From: Eucalyptus grandis
Taxonomy: Eukaryota > Streptophyta > Magnoliopsida > Myrtales > Myrtaceae
DNA length: 64,000 nucleotides
NCBI RefSeq assembly: GCF_016545825.1
Contig: NC_052618.1
Span: forward strand, 6,563,398-6,627,397
Direction: 5' to 3'
Shown piece after piece: positions 1 to 12,290 of the stretch (within the stretch, counting starts at the first letter, position 1; each line of letters starts with the position of its first letter). The notes below the pieces were generated by a model, which saw only the letters and a program-made list of their open reading frames with translations, was not told the DNA's origin and searched no databases. The translations under genes were made by a program, and so were the position numbers.

Positions 1-1224
1 CTAGTTTCACGCCTTCTCTCTCTCTAGCTCTTCCTCTCTTTTATAACCGACTCAACAGAGAGAACGTAAACGTAATTCGGTTCTCAAATCCTCCAAGGAT
101 CTAATTACGGAAAAGTTTGAGTGACCCGATCAATATTTACTTTGATTTAAGCAAGTGCAAAATCCGTTTTGAATTTGATACTAATAAATACTCACTCGAT
201 TTAGCCCATCCAATCGACCAATGTCTAATTTTAAGTTTAATTGTTATATTATGAATACATATCCTAATTTGAGTGGACAATTTGCGTTTGCAAATAACAC
301 TGATTAAGTATTAAAACAGTTTGCAGCGTTTTATGTTTGGCTCAAAAGTTTTTCCCTTTAAAAATATATTTAAGAAACTACGTTGAAATAAGCCGGGTTA
401 GAGTAGAGTATGATTTAAAACACTTTCTCTAGTTTATCCTCTATTAATTTTAAATTCAATAAGAGGATGAATATTCATGTAGTTCCTCTTTATTCATTTG
501 CAGAAATTTGGATCCAGTAAGAATAGGAACCCGATATGCAATAAATCATTAAAGCTAAAAGCGAAAGCACTGTAGCTTCGTTCTCTCAATTTCGGCTTTA
601 AACGTTATATAGATTAGAGTGCCCTTTCTCATAAAGATTTTAAATAAAAAAAAAACCCTTAATTTCATTTTTTCATGGGGTGAAAATTTGTGGTTGAACT
701 ATGTGCTTCTCTCCCTTTAGATCGGCTCCCATACCTACCGCCCACTTTAGATAGGCTCCCACACCTACCGCCCCAAAACGAAAAAGAAAAAAAAAGGATT
801 GCATCGAAAAGTCTATCGTCAACATTCCCCCATTGCACCAACTAGCTTATGTTAGATAGCGCTAATTGACCCAAGCCAACATATTTGATTGGGTTTGATA
901 AACTTCACTACAAAATAATTGTAAATATCTAATAATCAGGTCCCGCAACGTGAATCATGACACTTCATTGCTGCAAATTCTAATCATAAACATTGGTGTG
1001 AGAGAGTAGAGCATATTGGAAGATATCCATATTAATATACAATGCAATTGATTAAGATATCACTTTATATTTGCGAAAGACAAGACTATTGTATGATATT
1101 AGACAACGCACGACAACTCAAGTACAATAGAAATGTGTTAGGACGGTGTACAATAGGCATGATGTCCTAACCGCAACCAGTGATGTATGGGCTCTGTAGA
1201 AGCAATTATACGCACATGGCTAAG
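1..1224. repeat. Left part of dirigent duplication unit 1 (non-coding)
   Basis: No gene is recognisable here. The stretch matches 23248-24379 almost base for base by eye, beginning with the same 'ctagtttcacgcc' and ending at the shared 'gcaattatacgc'. Because the match starts at base 1, the duplication probably continues to the left of the window. It is distal upstream sequence of the first dirigent copy, now separated from that gene by the copia insertion at 1225. Confidence 0.85.
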
Positions 1225-2146
1225 TGAAATAGCTAGTACGAGTACCTAGAGGGGGGTGAATAGGTAAAAAAAATTTCTCGAAGCTTGCACGATATTTAAA
1301 CAATTAAAGAATTTGCAACAGTTAAAAATTCAATCGCAAGACCGAGTAAGGGAAAGAGAGAATTGAACACTCGCTTTATAGTGGTTCGGCTTGATTCAAG
1401 CCTACGTCCACTCTTTCGCACCGACACCGATTGGCTGGATTCCACTATGATCAAAGAGTTGTTACGGTGTTGATCTTCCTTGATTTCTAGGTGTAGATGA
1501 TCTACCACACTCGCTCAAGGCGTTACCAAGTATAAACACTCTCGTGTACAATTTCGCTCAGTCTCGACTAACAATCAAGGATCTTCAGACTTTGGAATTT
1601 TTCTATCGATCACCCGCTTAAAACAACTAGAACATATTCCTTTTATACTCCTTCATGCCATCATAGCCGTTGGCACTTACCAAAGGAATTCCTCCAATCT
1701 ACCCGTTGGACGGAATCAATCAAGAAGATCATCCGAGCTATTTAAGGAATCGATGATAGCCCATCAATCCCGTTCGCCCATACAATCGGGATCTCGGTTT
1801 CCAAGAATAGAATAATCCAAGATTATTTCGTCGACCATCGGATCTTCAATTGATCTTAGATAAGAATTAAAGAATCCGAAATGATTATCCAACCAAAGAA
1901 TCTATTCCGAGGGATAGAATCAAATCCTCAACCATAAACCTCGACTTTGGATTTTCTTCAACACCGGATTAGAAAGACCGTCGGTGAGAATAATTTTGAG
2001 TCTTGAGTCTTGAGTCTTGAGTCTTGAGTCTTGAGATAACAAAGTCTTGAGACTATAAATTCTTGAGACTTTAACTATCGATATCCGTACTTAGACGATA
2101 GAAATGTTTTGTCGCTTCAAAATATTCTCGAAAGATTTCTCCAACA
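1225..2146 (-). repeat. 3' LTR of the copia element
   Basis: 922 bp, running TGAAATAGC...CTCCAACA on the plus strand, collinear with 9115-10011. It contains five tandem copies of TCTTGAG at 2001-2035, whereas the other LTR has two. This accounts for most of the length difference. Confidence 0.92.
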
Positions 2147-2165
2147 ATCTCCCCATTTTTGATGG
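2147..2165 (-). other. Polypurine tract of the copia element
   Basis: Read on the minus strand, the bases just before the 3' LTR are a purine-rich run (AAAAATGGGGAGAT). This is the usual plus-strand primer site at this place in LTR elements. Confidence 0.7.
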
Positions 2166-3190
2166 TGACAAAACTTTCTTGAAGATTTGAACAACTTTGA
2201 CCTGCAAAACATTTCTCAAGCAATATGGCTAACTCATAAAGATTAATAAACAACCAGACTCGCATCCACAGCAAATTGGTTAGTCTTTCATGAGTAATAC
2301 CATGTAACAATACTTGATATAAATGCAACCAAATCAAGCATCAAAATCCACAACCAATTCAGTCTAACACTCAAGTTCAAGTTCTCAAGTCATACTAAAA
2401 ATAAACATAAACACAAAAGTCACTTCAAATAAAGTTTTAAAATAATGTTTGTTCAAATTGGTTCTCCCCCTTTTTGTCATCATTAAAAGAGGGTGAGAAA
2501 GGAGTCATGTCTGCTGGGAATGCGCACGATCTGGAAATCCCCAATTGACTGGACTACTCCTTCGAGCTTCTTCAGATCTTCTCGCAGATGAGCTACCTCT
2601 TCTCTCTTCGCATTGGCTTGAAGTTGCAGAGTGAGGTCTTTGTATTTATCTTCTAGAGAGACTGAAGATGCTTGTCCAAAGATGTTTCAAAGCTTGGATT
2701 TCACAAAGAATATATATCAGTTACGCATTTCCGTAAGAATATTCATGATACTACGAAGATCTCGTAATCATCCGTCTGTACCGGCATTAGCTTTCTCAGA
2801 TGGTGTGTGTGCAGACGATGGCGCTTCTGAACGGTCTGGCAGATTTGGAATCGTCGTATCATCTTCTTCAGGCAATTGAGAGACCTGAACGTCTTCTGGG
2901 TCTTCTGGAGATTGTCTTAGATCTTCAGCAAAGATGAGGTGGAGACCTCTCTTGCTCGCTAACTCCCCCGTCTCTAGGACATCGAAAGGGAAGAGTGATG
3001 ATCATGCTCTTGATTTCCCTTCTCTCATTTATCAGCCAGACTTTCTTTTTCTTCTTCCTCAACTTCTTTCTCCTTCTCTCTCTCGTTCTTCTTCTTCTCT
3101 CGCTCCGCTGAAGTTCTGTCGGATAAGACACGAACGTCTTGTTCTTGTCGTGCTGGAATAGTGGGATCTTCATCATCTTCATCCTCATCC

Positions 3191-4497
3191 TCATCCTCCG
3201 AATAAGAGTTCTTTTCCTCTTTTTCGAAGAAGCACCAATGGCCTTCTTTCCTTTCCCTTTTGAAGCGAGTGATCGACCGGAGATTTCACTTTGAATTTCT
3301 CCATTGCCTTAGAGAGTTCTTGCGGACGCATCTTCATTAACATTTTCAGCCCTACCACCATTTTATCACACGGTCGAACACAAAAAGTATGTGGCAGTTC
3401 AATATTCGGATGTCCAAGATCTTGGTCACTGCACAGATAAGGCAATTGTCCTTTGTCTTTTGACACCGCTCTGTACATATGGAAAAGAATAGTGTGCGGG
3501 AGAGAGAACTTCCGTCCCGAGTTGATCGCATACATCAACTTTGCTTCGAAAAAGAGACACGAAGTCTTTGAAGTAGACTTAGGTCCGAGACAATTGATCA
3601 CAATCTTGTGAAGCACAATGTTGATGGCATTCATCCTGAATAGATAATTTTCTTATCTACATCCCTATCTTTGACAAGATCCGAGTAGTTCGAGCAGGTG
3701 AGACTTTGATTGGGAGATAGCGTCCCGTTCAACTCCAACTATGTCCGCCAACATATTCACATCTACCACATAGACTTTGTCTCGAACACTTTGAATGAAA
3801 TTCTATTCGCATCCAAAAAGCTAAGATTTGAATAGAAATAAGCGGTCGATGATCATACCCGTCTCAGAGTCGAGCAAAAAGTCTCAAGTTGAAGCAAATT
3901 CAACTTCTCTCTTAGGTTCAAGTTGATGGAATCCGGAAGTCAAAATCGACACTTCTAGGGTTGATTACCCCTCTTTTCAACGATCGTAATACACTTTTTC
4001 CCGATCCTTGGATTTAAACAAATCCATCCGATTTCCTTTCACCTTTGCCGCCACACCCATTTTAGGTTTAAATTCAAGGAACATTTTGTCATCATCGTTC
4101 CCGTCAATCGATTTTGTCCTGGCATACGAGGATCTCTTGGAATGTTCGCAAGTGCTTCTTCTGCTTTTCCTTTCGGGCAATTCCCCATTCCTCCATTTTC
4201 TTGAAAAAGATACTCATTCCCATAATTTTTGTCCTTAAGGAAGTCATCTATATAGTTCAATGGAGTACTGTGCTTTTCAATGCACGATAAAGAGTATACA
4301 AAAAGGAGGGCTTTTGAACTCTTACTGGGTCGGCATCCTCGATTATCTCTTCTTCCAGATTGTGACTTGCACTTTGTGGGGCAGGAGATGCTGAATGACG
4401 TGGAGGAGAGCGAATCGGACTCGTCGCCGACTTGGTAAGTCTTCTTCCTCGGAGATCGAAATGTGTCGGTCCCTTCTTCATTCTTTGTGGTCCCCAT
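3191..4497 (-). pseudogene. Extra reading frame downstream of RNase H in the copia element (plant transposon-associated protein, broken)
   Basis: Several overlapping minus-strand open stretches lie here (for example 4039-4497, 3977-4180 and 3191-3634) and share one theme broken by frameshifts. Phrases such as FKPKMGVAAKVKGN, REKVYYDR and GRKFSLPHTILFHMYRAV resemble the domain often labelled 'putative plant transposon protein' in plant databases. It is a frequent passenger of large plant retroelements and has no established function. It sits between RNase H and the 3' LTR, where some plant copia lineages carry an additional frame. No membrane segment is obvious, so I do not call it envelope-like. 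The family assignment is from memory and moderate in confidence. Confidence 0.5.
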
Positions 4498-4964
4498 TTG
4501 CGATTCTTGATGATTTCCTCGAAGACGACATCTTTCTTTGTCTATTGGAGGATTCCTTCACTTGCTTTCCCAAGAAAATGACCACTTTCTCGACGATGAA
4601 CAAAGAGTAGAAACAGATCGAGAGTAGAGTGCTTTTAGGGTTTTGAAAATTGGGGAAAGAAAAAAACTGTATATATATAACTCGTTTTGAAAAAGGAAGT
4701 TCAATCGGTGCAAGGAAAGTGAACGATTACTTCTTTTCAAAATCGATAACTGCCAAAATTATTAAGCAAAAGATCGTACCTTTTCGAGTTAATTATAACT
4801 AAATGATAATTAGTACCTTTTAGATGAAATACAACTTACAGTCTTTAGCCATGAATGTCTGAGTCTCAGGACTTAGAGTCTAAGAGATCAGAGTCTTAGA
4901 GTTGGTGAGTCTCTAGACTTTAACTTCTTCAAGCTTCAAAATGTTGAGTCTCGAGCGGATAAAG

Positions 4965-7900
4965 TCAAACGATTCTTCTCAAAGGCTTTGTGAATATGTC
5001 CGCTAGTTGACTTTTTGAATCAACAAATTGAATCGAGATTTCTCCATTTTGAATGTGATCTCTAATAAAGTGATGTCGAATCTCAATATGCTTTGCTTTT
5101 GAATGAAGGATTGGATTTTTGGTGAGATTTATCGCACTTGTGTTGTCACATCTGATTTCGTGCATGAGTCTTCAATGCCAAAGTCTTGTAGCTGTTGTTT
5201 TATCCATAGAATTTGCGAACGTGAGCTTCCAAGAGCTACATACTCGCTTCGTCGTTGAAAGAGCTACGGTGCTTTGCTTCCTCGAAAACCAAGACACCGT
5301 TCGTTTCCAAGTAGTTGACAAGTTCCGGAAGTGCTCTTTCTATCGACTCTGCAACCGGCCGATTCTGCATCCGAGTATCCTAAAAGATTAAAGTCTCCCC
5401 TCTTTGGGTACCAAAGACCGATGCTTGAAGATGAAGCAACGTATTTGATAATTCGTTTCACGGCAATGAGATGTGATTCTCTAGATCTGATTGAAACCTA
5501 GCACGATACAAACACTAAACAAAATATCAGGTCTAGAAGCATTAAGATAAAGAAGTGAACCGATCATGCTCCCGTACACTTTTGATCTACTTTCTTCCCT
5601 TCTTCATCATTGTCTATCTTCGAGAACATGACATTGGTATGTCGATCTTTTGCATTTTTCCAATCCAAACCTTTTGACAAGATCATTCGCATATTTTTCT
5701 TGATGGATGAAAGTTCCTTCCTTCATTTGTTTCACTTGGAGTCCAAGAAAGAATGTTAACTCTCCCATCATACTCATTTCAAATTCATCCCGCATAGACT
5801 TAGAAAATTTCTTGCAAAGACTTTCATTAGAGGATCCAAAAATAATGTCATCAACATATATTTGAACAAGTAAAAGTTTTTGTTTTCCTTTTTGATAAAC
5901 AAAGTAGTATCTACTTTACCTTTGACAAAACCATTTTGTAATAAAAACTTACTTAGTCCGTCGTACCAAGCTCGAGGTGCTTGCTTTAGACCATACAGAG
6001 CCTTTTCCGGTCCAAGACCGAGTCCGGCTTCTTTGGGTCTTCAAATCCAGGCGGTTGTTCCACATAAACTTCCTCATGGATAAATCCATTTAGGAAAGCA
6101 CTTTTGACGTCCATTTGGAATAACCTGAAATTTTTGTAACAAGCAAACGCAAGTAATAGACGAATAGCTTCTAACCTTGCAACGGGTGCGTAAGTCTCGT
6201 CATAGTCTATTCCTTCTTCTTGCGTATACCCTTTGGCCACGAGTCTCGCTTTGTTTCGTACGACTTTTCCTTTTTCGTTCATTTTGTTCCCGAATACCCA
6301 TTTGGTTCCAATAATGCTTTTACCTTTTGGTTTAGATGTCAATTCCCGACATCATTGATTTTGAACTGTCTTAGCTCTTCTTGCATAGCTTCGATCCAAA
6401 TTTCATCGATAAAGCTTCTTCTATGCTTTTTGGTTCAATTTCGAGATGAGAGCCACAAAGACTAGATTCTTCATGCCTTTTTGATCTCAGTGCGGATTCC
6501 TTCATTAAGTTCGCCAATAATAAGATCTTTGGGATGACTGGATTTGTGCTTCCAGTTACTGGTTGATGATCTCTTTCTTTATTTGATTCTCCATGAGCGT
6601 CTTGATGATGGACTTCCAGAATCCGAGATGCTTCTTGAGATGTAGACATTTGAAGATCTAGAGCGGATTCGCCTCTTCGTACCGAGTCCGGCCGGATTCA
6701 TCTTGCACCGAGTCTTGGAATTTGACATTCATTGATTCTTCCACAGACCGGCTTTTTTTGTTGTAGACTCGTAGGCTTTGCTTGATGTAGAATATCCAAG
6801 GAAGATGCCTTCATCTGATCTTTCTTCAAACTTACCAACTCGAACATTTGCATTTTTCAAAATAAAGTATTTGCAACCGAACACATGAAAGTATGAAACA
6901 ATAGGCTTCTTACCTTTGAACAATTCATAGGGGGTTTTGTCAAGAATAGGTCTTAGAAAGACTCTATTTATAATATAGCAAGCGTTGAAACAACTTCAGC
7001 CCAAAATCGTGAAGAAATTTTACTTTCAATTAAAAGTGTTCTAGCCATTTCTTGAAGAGATCTATTCTTTCTTTCCACAACTCCATTTTGCTCGAGTATA
7101 CGGAGAGGAAAACATGTGATTAACACCAGATTTATCACAAAATCTCGTAAAATTTTGATTTTCAAATTCACTTCCATGATCTGTTCTTATACTAGAAATA
7201 GCACATCATTTTTCATTTTGAACCTTTTAGCAAACTTTTCAAAGTACGAAAAGGTTTCGATTTATTTGCAAGAAAATATACCTGTGTAAAACGAGAGTAA
7301 TCATCTACAATTACTAGACAATATTTCTTACCTCCAATGCTCGGGTTCTTGTTGGTCCGAAGAGATCCATATGAAGCAATTGTATTACATGATTAGTAGA
7401 TACATAATTTATTTGCTTAAATGAATTTCTTACTCGTTTCCTTAATGCATGGAGTGCATAAGTCGACTTTTGGTATGGCGCTTTAGGTAGACCTCGAACA
7501 AGCTGTTTTGAAGAGATTTTGGCTAATTGCTTCTTGTTGATATGGCCAAGTTTTCTGTGCCATAGAATTGCTTCATCTTGAATTGAGATTAAGCATTGTT
7601 CTTCATTTGGCTTTACATCAAGGAGGTAGATGTTTCCATGCCTTCGACCCATGAAAGACCGAGTCGAATCTTTGCTAATTCCAGAACATATGCCTTCTTG
7701 AAAGAAGATCTTGTAACCAGATATCACACAATTGGCTAATGCTGAGTAGATTGTAGTTGAGTCCTTCCACTAGAGAGACATTGCTTATTGTGAGATTTCC
7801 AATTTTCGCAATTCCGAATCCCACAATACTTCCTTTGCTATTTCCTCCGAATGAAATTTTTCCACCATTTACTTTAATAAGCTTTATGAAACATTTTGAG

Positions 7901-9055
7901 TCTCCTGTCATGTGTCTTGAGCATCCGCCGTCAAGATACCACTTTACCTTCTTTTTTGACAGAGACCTCAAATTCACCTGTCTCGAGTCCGATCCAGTCC
8001 GAGTCCGATTGTGCCATTAGACACAAAGTTGGCATATTCCTCATCACTCTCTTCACACTCGTATCGCTCCAGTTTCGGCTTTAAGAGCTTTTCAAATTTC
8101 TCAGCTTTTCCTCTTTTCTTTTTCGAAGAGGACAGCTTGGGTCCGATGTGTCCCTTCTTTTTACATTCGAAGCAAACTACTTCTTTGTTTGGTTCCTCAT
8201 CATCAACGCACTTGGTCTCTGCTGTCTCGAGAACTTTGTTTCTTTGGGATGAACCTTCTGCCTTTTCTATTCAGTTTTCGAATCTTCTTATCATGAGGGC
8301 GAGCTCCTCATCATCCATATCATCTTCGAATATGCATCATCGAATCATCATTTGATTTTAGTGCAATAGATTTCTTACCTCTTGGATCTTCGTCTTCATT
8401 AATTCGTTCCACTTCGTAAGACCGAAGAGTTCCAATCGCCCGTCTACGAGATAATGGCATGATTCTTTGCGTCTCTCTTATTGAAGTCTTTATATGATTC
8501 CAATCCTTGAGAGTCCACGTAGAAGCTTGTTCACCTTCATGGGATCAGAAATTTTTTGTCCTTGGTTCTCAAGACCATTGACAATATCTAAAACGACTAA
8601 ACATGTCGCTTATTGATTCTCCTGGTTTCATTTTGAAGGATTCATATTGACCAAGAAGAATGTTAATTCTGGTCTCCTTCACTCGACCGTCCCTTCATAA
8701 GTGATATGTAACCTGTCCCGAGACTTCTTTTGCTGTGACACAAGAAGATATTCTATTATATTCAGTTGGTGACAAAGCACAATATAAAGAATAAATTGCT
8801 TTAGCATCGAGTGCTTGTCTCTTGTTTATTTCTTCTTGAGACATTCCGCTTGTTTCAACGGTTTCTTTTCCTCTTTCAGTGATTGATGCAGCAGCAGGAG
8901 TGATTCCTTTTTCCACTACGTCCCATTCCGTAGGATCCTTTGATCGTAGGGAAAGCTTTCATCTTGTTCTTCCGGATGTTGTAATCCTTTCCATCGAAGT
9001 AGGGAGGTCTGGTATTGCTTTGCCCTCCATCAGCCCCTGCTAGCATACTAGCCAT
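4965..9055 (-). pseudogene. Copia gag-pol polyprotein, degenerate
   Basis: Minus-strand order: gag from the ATG at 9055 (PPYFDGKDYN, typical of copia gag); a CCHC knuckle near 8140-8170 whose last Cys position reads Leu; protease at 7675-7977, where the catalytic D-S/T-G reads DGG in WYLDGGCSRHMTG; integrase zinc-binding and core pieces at 7727-6968 (WHRKLGH, LLHMDLFGP); reverse transcriptase from 6342 ([24 protein letters not shown]) with the YVDD box at 5847-5858; and RNase H at 5461-4965 (SDAESAG, CDNTSA, TKPL). The frame breaks at least ten times, including within the integrase zinc finger. It normally encodes capsid, protease, integrase and reverse transcriptase for element replication. 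This copy cannot make a functional polyprotein. Confidence 0.9.
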
Positions 9056-9098
9056 GGATCTTTTACTCAAGTAAAACACTTCAAACAAAGTAAGAACA

Positions 9099-9113
9099 CG
9101 GGCTCGATACCAA
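9099..9113 (-). other. Primer-binding site of the copia element
   Basis: On the minus strand this reads ATTGGTATCGAGCC, directly after the 5' LTR. It matches the 3' end of plant initiator Met tRNA (TGGTATCAGAGC) apart from one missing/changed position. It fixes the element's orientation. Confidence 0.8.
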
Positions 9114-9114
9114 T

Positions 9115-10011
9115 TGAAATAGCTAGTACGAGTACTTAGAGGGGGTGAATAGGTAAAAAATTTCTCGAAGCTTGCACAATATTTAAACAATTAAAGAATT
9201 TGCAACAGTTAAAAATTCAATCGCAAGACCGAGTAAGGGAAAGAGAGAATTGAACACTCGCTTTATAGTGGTTCGGCTTGATTCAAGCCTACGTCCACTC
9301 TTTCGCACCGACAGCCGATTGGCTGGATTCCACTATGATCAAAGAGTTGTTACAAAGTGTTGATCTTTCTTGATTTCTAGGTGTAGATGATCTACCACAC
9401 TCGCTCAAGGCGTTACCAAGTATAAACACTCTCTGTGTACAATTTCGCTCGCTCGACTAACAATCAAGGATCTTCGGACTGAATTTTTCTATCGATCACC
9501 CGCTTAAAACAACTAGAACATCTTCCTTTATACTCCTTCATGCCATCATAGCCGTTGGCACTTACCAAAGGAATTCCTCCAATCTACCCGTTGGACGGAA
9601 TCAATCAAGAAGATCATCCGAGCTATTTAAGGAATTCGATGATAGCCCATCAATCTGTTCGCCCATACAATCGGGATCTCGGTTTCAAGAATAGAATAAT
9701 CCAAGATTATTTCGTCGACCATCGGATCTTCAATTGATCTTAGATAAGAATTAAAGAATCCGAAATGATTATCCAACCAAAGAATCTATTCCAGAGGATA
9801 GAATCAAATCCTCAACCATAAACCTCGACTTTGGATTTTCTTCAACACTGGATTAGAAAGACTGTCAGTGAGAATAATTTTGAGTCTTGAGTCTTGAGAT
9901 AACAAAGTCTTGAGACTATAAATTCTTGAGACTTTAACTATCGATATCCAGACTTAGATTGATAGAAATGTTTTGTCAGCTTCAAAATATTCTGGAAAGA
10001 TTTCTCCAACA
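9115..10011 (-). repeat. 5' LTR of the copia element
   Basis: 897 bp, TG...CA ends, followed directly by the CTAAG target duplication. Compared with 1225-2146 it shows small indels (for example two versus five TCTTGAG units) and scattered substitutions. Confidence 0.92.
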
Positions 10012-10016
10012 CTAAG

Positions 10017-10795
10017 TGTGATCTAGATAAAAGGGAGATAGGAGAGAAAGACCTAAGTAAAGAGGCTTGATTAGAATAGAAAAGTAAAGTGGTTTCGATC
10101 AAAACCAAATCTGTAGATTAGGTAAGTGTTAATAATTTGAATAATCTTTCAAGTGTACCGAATAAATATGTAATGTATAGGTGATCTTGGATTTGAACGT
10201 TTTGTTTACATTGGATAAGTGATTTTCTTACGGAGCATTCGTTGTTAATACTCCTTTGATTTTGAAGAAATGTAACATGCTAATAACACTTTCGCTACAT
10301 TCAAATTTTAATTAAGTGAAATGAAATTACTGTGCATTCACCTACCCTGCATATGCAGAGCTCATATGCCTTTTTCTAACACGTTCTTTCGTGCACAGCA
10401 TGCTCTTAAACAGTCAACTTCTGATTAAAAAGAAATTATTAGTGTCGATTTGCAGATCAAAAACAGCAAGGACGATGCAAAGTCGGTACTTACGCGTGAT
10501 TGACTCGGTGGTCCCTCGTGAATCTTTTGATTTTTAAAAATTATTTTGGTCCTATGACCGATTAAGCCATATCCTCACGACTGTCCATATATGTTGCACT
10601 CACGTTTCATAACGAAGACAACATGATGAAGCCTGTCCCTAGTGAAAAAGCACGACCAGTTAGGTGATTGATCTCGATCACTCTTTTGTTGCATCTTTCT
10701 CTGCAGGTGTCTTCTTTATAAGGCTCCTTTCTGGGTTCATTTCCGCCTATAAATTCCTTCCAATCATAGCAGCGATTTCAGATCGAGAGACAGAG
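10017..10795 (+). promoter_or_regulatory. Upstream region of dirigent copy 1
   Basis: Collinear with 24385-25034 upstream of the intact dirigent gene, except for an extra ~120 bp at about 10308-10427 that copy 2 lacks (a diverged version occurs at about 26630-26750 in unit 3). Two TATA-like boxes lie close to the ATG: TATAAG at 10717-10722 and CTATAAAT at 10747-10754. Both are altered in the intact gene's promoter. Which, if any, is used cannot be told from sequence. Confidence 0.55.
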
Positions 10796-11370
10796 ATGGC
10801 GAAGCCAGGTTTAACGGCAATGGTGGTGGCAGCTCTTGCTCTGGTGGTGGCAATGGTGGCGACACTTGCCCATGCCGAGGCGGATGACCCCAAGAAGGTG
10901 GACGCCTGGTTCAATGGGCTTAGCCATGCCGATCGCAAGACCACACGCCTCCACTTCTACTTCCACGACACGCTCTCTGGCAGGAACCCCACGGCAGTGC
11001 GCGTTGCCGAGGCCACGATGACCGAGAAGTCCCCGACGCTTTTTGGGGTGGTCAACATGATCGACGACCCACTGACCGAGGGGCCTGAGCCGGAGTCCCC
11101 CCTCGTTGGCCGGGCACAGGGGTTCTATGGCTCAGTTGGGCTCGAGTCGATGGCCCTGCACATGAACATGAACCTCGTATTCACGACCCCGGAGTACAAC
11201 GGCAGCACCCTGAGCATATTGGGCCACAACCCGGCACTCGAGACCTATCGGCCGGTGGGACCGGCGTTTTCCGGCTGGCAAGTGGGGTCGTGACGGCGAA
11301 GACGTACTTTCTCAACCTCACCACCGGCGATGCTGTAGTTGAATATAAGGTCATAGCTTTGCATTACTAG
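10796..11370 (+). pseudogene. Dirigent-like gene, copy 1, frameshifted near the C-terminus
   Basis: The ATG at 10796 opens a signal peptide (MAKPGLTAMVVAALALVVAM) and a dirigent domain with the family phrases LHFYFHDTLSGRNP, VDDPLTEGP-like DDPLTEGPEPES, LVGRAQG and YNGSTLSILGHNP. Dirigent proteins are secreted beta-barrel proteins that steer stereoselective coupling of phenoxy radicals in lignan and lignin-related metabolism. Compared with the copy at 25035, 14 bases after 'tatcgg' are replaced by one base near 11251. This net 13-bp deletion shifts the frame, and translation ends at 11293. The conserved VGGTG(I/L)FR segment and last beta strands are lost, although their DNA persists to the old stop at 11368-11370. 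No intron is seen, as is usual for the family. The truncated product would lack part of the barrel, so loss of function is likely. Confidence 0.88.
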
Positions 11371-12290
11371 ATATATCGTGGCTTGTGTTGTAGTCAAGTC
11401 CAAAGGTTATGGAGGAAATTACATCGTTCTAGTTGTGTGCGGATGCTCTGTCGTTTCCAATTTGGTTATGCTCTACGTGCTTCGTGATTTTTCATTGATT
11501 TTGGTGGTCTGGAATCTTCCTGTGTGGGCTCTAGATGAACTATAAATTGGACTCGGTTTATCACTGAGTAGGTAATGTTACAATGTTCGCCGCCATGTGA
11601 GATCAAGCTTGCTGAAAATGTCAATGATTTTACCCACCTAATAATTATGAAAGTTGATGTAGTCGACGTTAATTTTTTTATTATATTTTGGAGTTCCCAT
11701 TTTAAAGTTACTGAAACCTAAGATTATGTCTTGATTTGGTTTCAATTTGAAAACTGTCACGCGGCAAGCTCAGTCAACCACCACCTAACAATAATATTCA
11801 GGGCTGTACGTCTTGTTCAACTTAATAATTGGAATTGGTGTGTTTGAACAAGCTTTTACAATATATTAGGCAATGCATGAAAACTTAAGTAAAATTATAT
11901 TACTGAATTATATTTGGCTTTACACATCTTGGTCTAGTAAAGATGTGGTAGGAGGGCTTACTATAAGCATAGCGTTTAGTAGTGACCAGTGATAGATGGG
12001 TTCATTAGACATGCCTATATAGAAATGGCTAAGGTCTTCTCTCCATTTTCTAATGTACATAGTTATTGTTCTATCCATCAAGAGTCGTCAAGGTAAAATG
12101 GAGATTGGAGACAACGACTTAAGTAAAGAAGTTCGACGATTCTGCATATTGTTCATTTGATTAATTAGGGGTCAATTTTTTGGAAATCTATGTAATGTAT
12201 AGTGATCTTGAGTTGAATGTTTTATTTATATTGGCTTGACTTGCTTACGGAGCGCTCTTCATTAATATATGTAATTAGGAGTGACGATAA
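11371..12290. repeat. 3' flank of dirigent unit 1, duplicated
   Basis: Non-coding, collinear with 25644-26580 behind the intact gene. Near 12090 it begins to resemble the upstream start of another dirigent unit ('ggagattggagac...acttaagtaaagaag', as at 10029 and 24396). This indicates that a further tandem unit once followed and was cut off at about 12290. Confidence 0.75.

Larger units (their letters stand above)
1225..10011 (-). mobile_element. Ty1/copia LTR retrotransposon, near-complete, inactivated
   Basis: An 8787-bp element with two LTRs (1225-2146 and 9115-10011) running TG...CA, flanked by the 5-bp target duplication CTAAG (1220-1224 and 10012-10016). Coding order on the minus strand is gag, protease, integrase, reverse transcriptase, RNase H, which is Ty1/copia order. 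A primer-binding site lies next to the right LTR and a purine tract next to the left LTR, so the right LTR is the 5' one. Some 2.5 kb between RNase H and the 3' LTR carries an extra broken reading frame. All coding parts are frameshifted or stopped. The homologous locus at 24380-24384 (TTAAG) lacks the element and acts as an empty site, so insertion followed the duplication. LTR divergence is a few percent by eye, mostly small indels. Confidence 0.93.

Noticed and set aside
2631..3161. Plus-strand frames in the copia 3' region
   Set aside because: The element's coding strand is minus; these are complementary shadows.
10664..10795. Upstream extension of the dirigent frame (and likewise 24900-25034)
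   Set aside because: The frame is open, but the extension precedes a good signal peptide at the inner ATG and overlaps the TATA-like region. The inner start was preferred.
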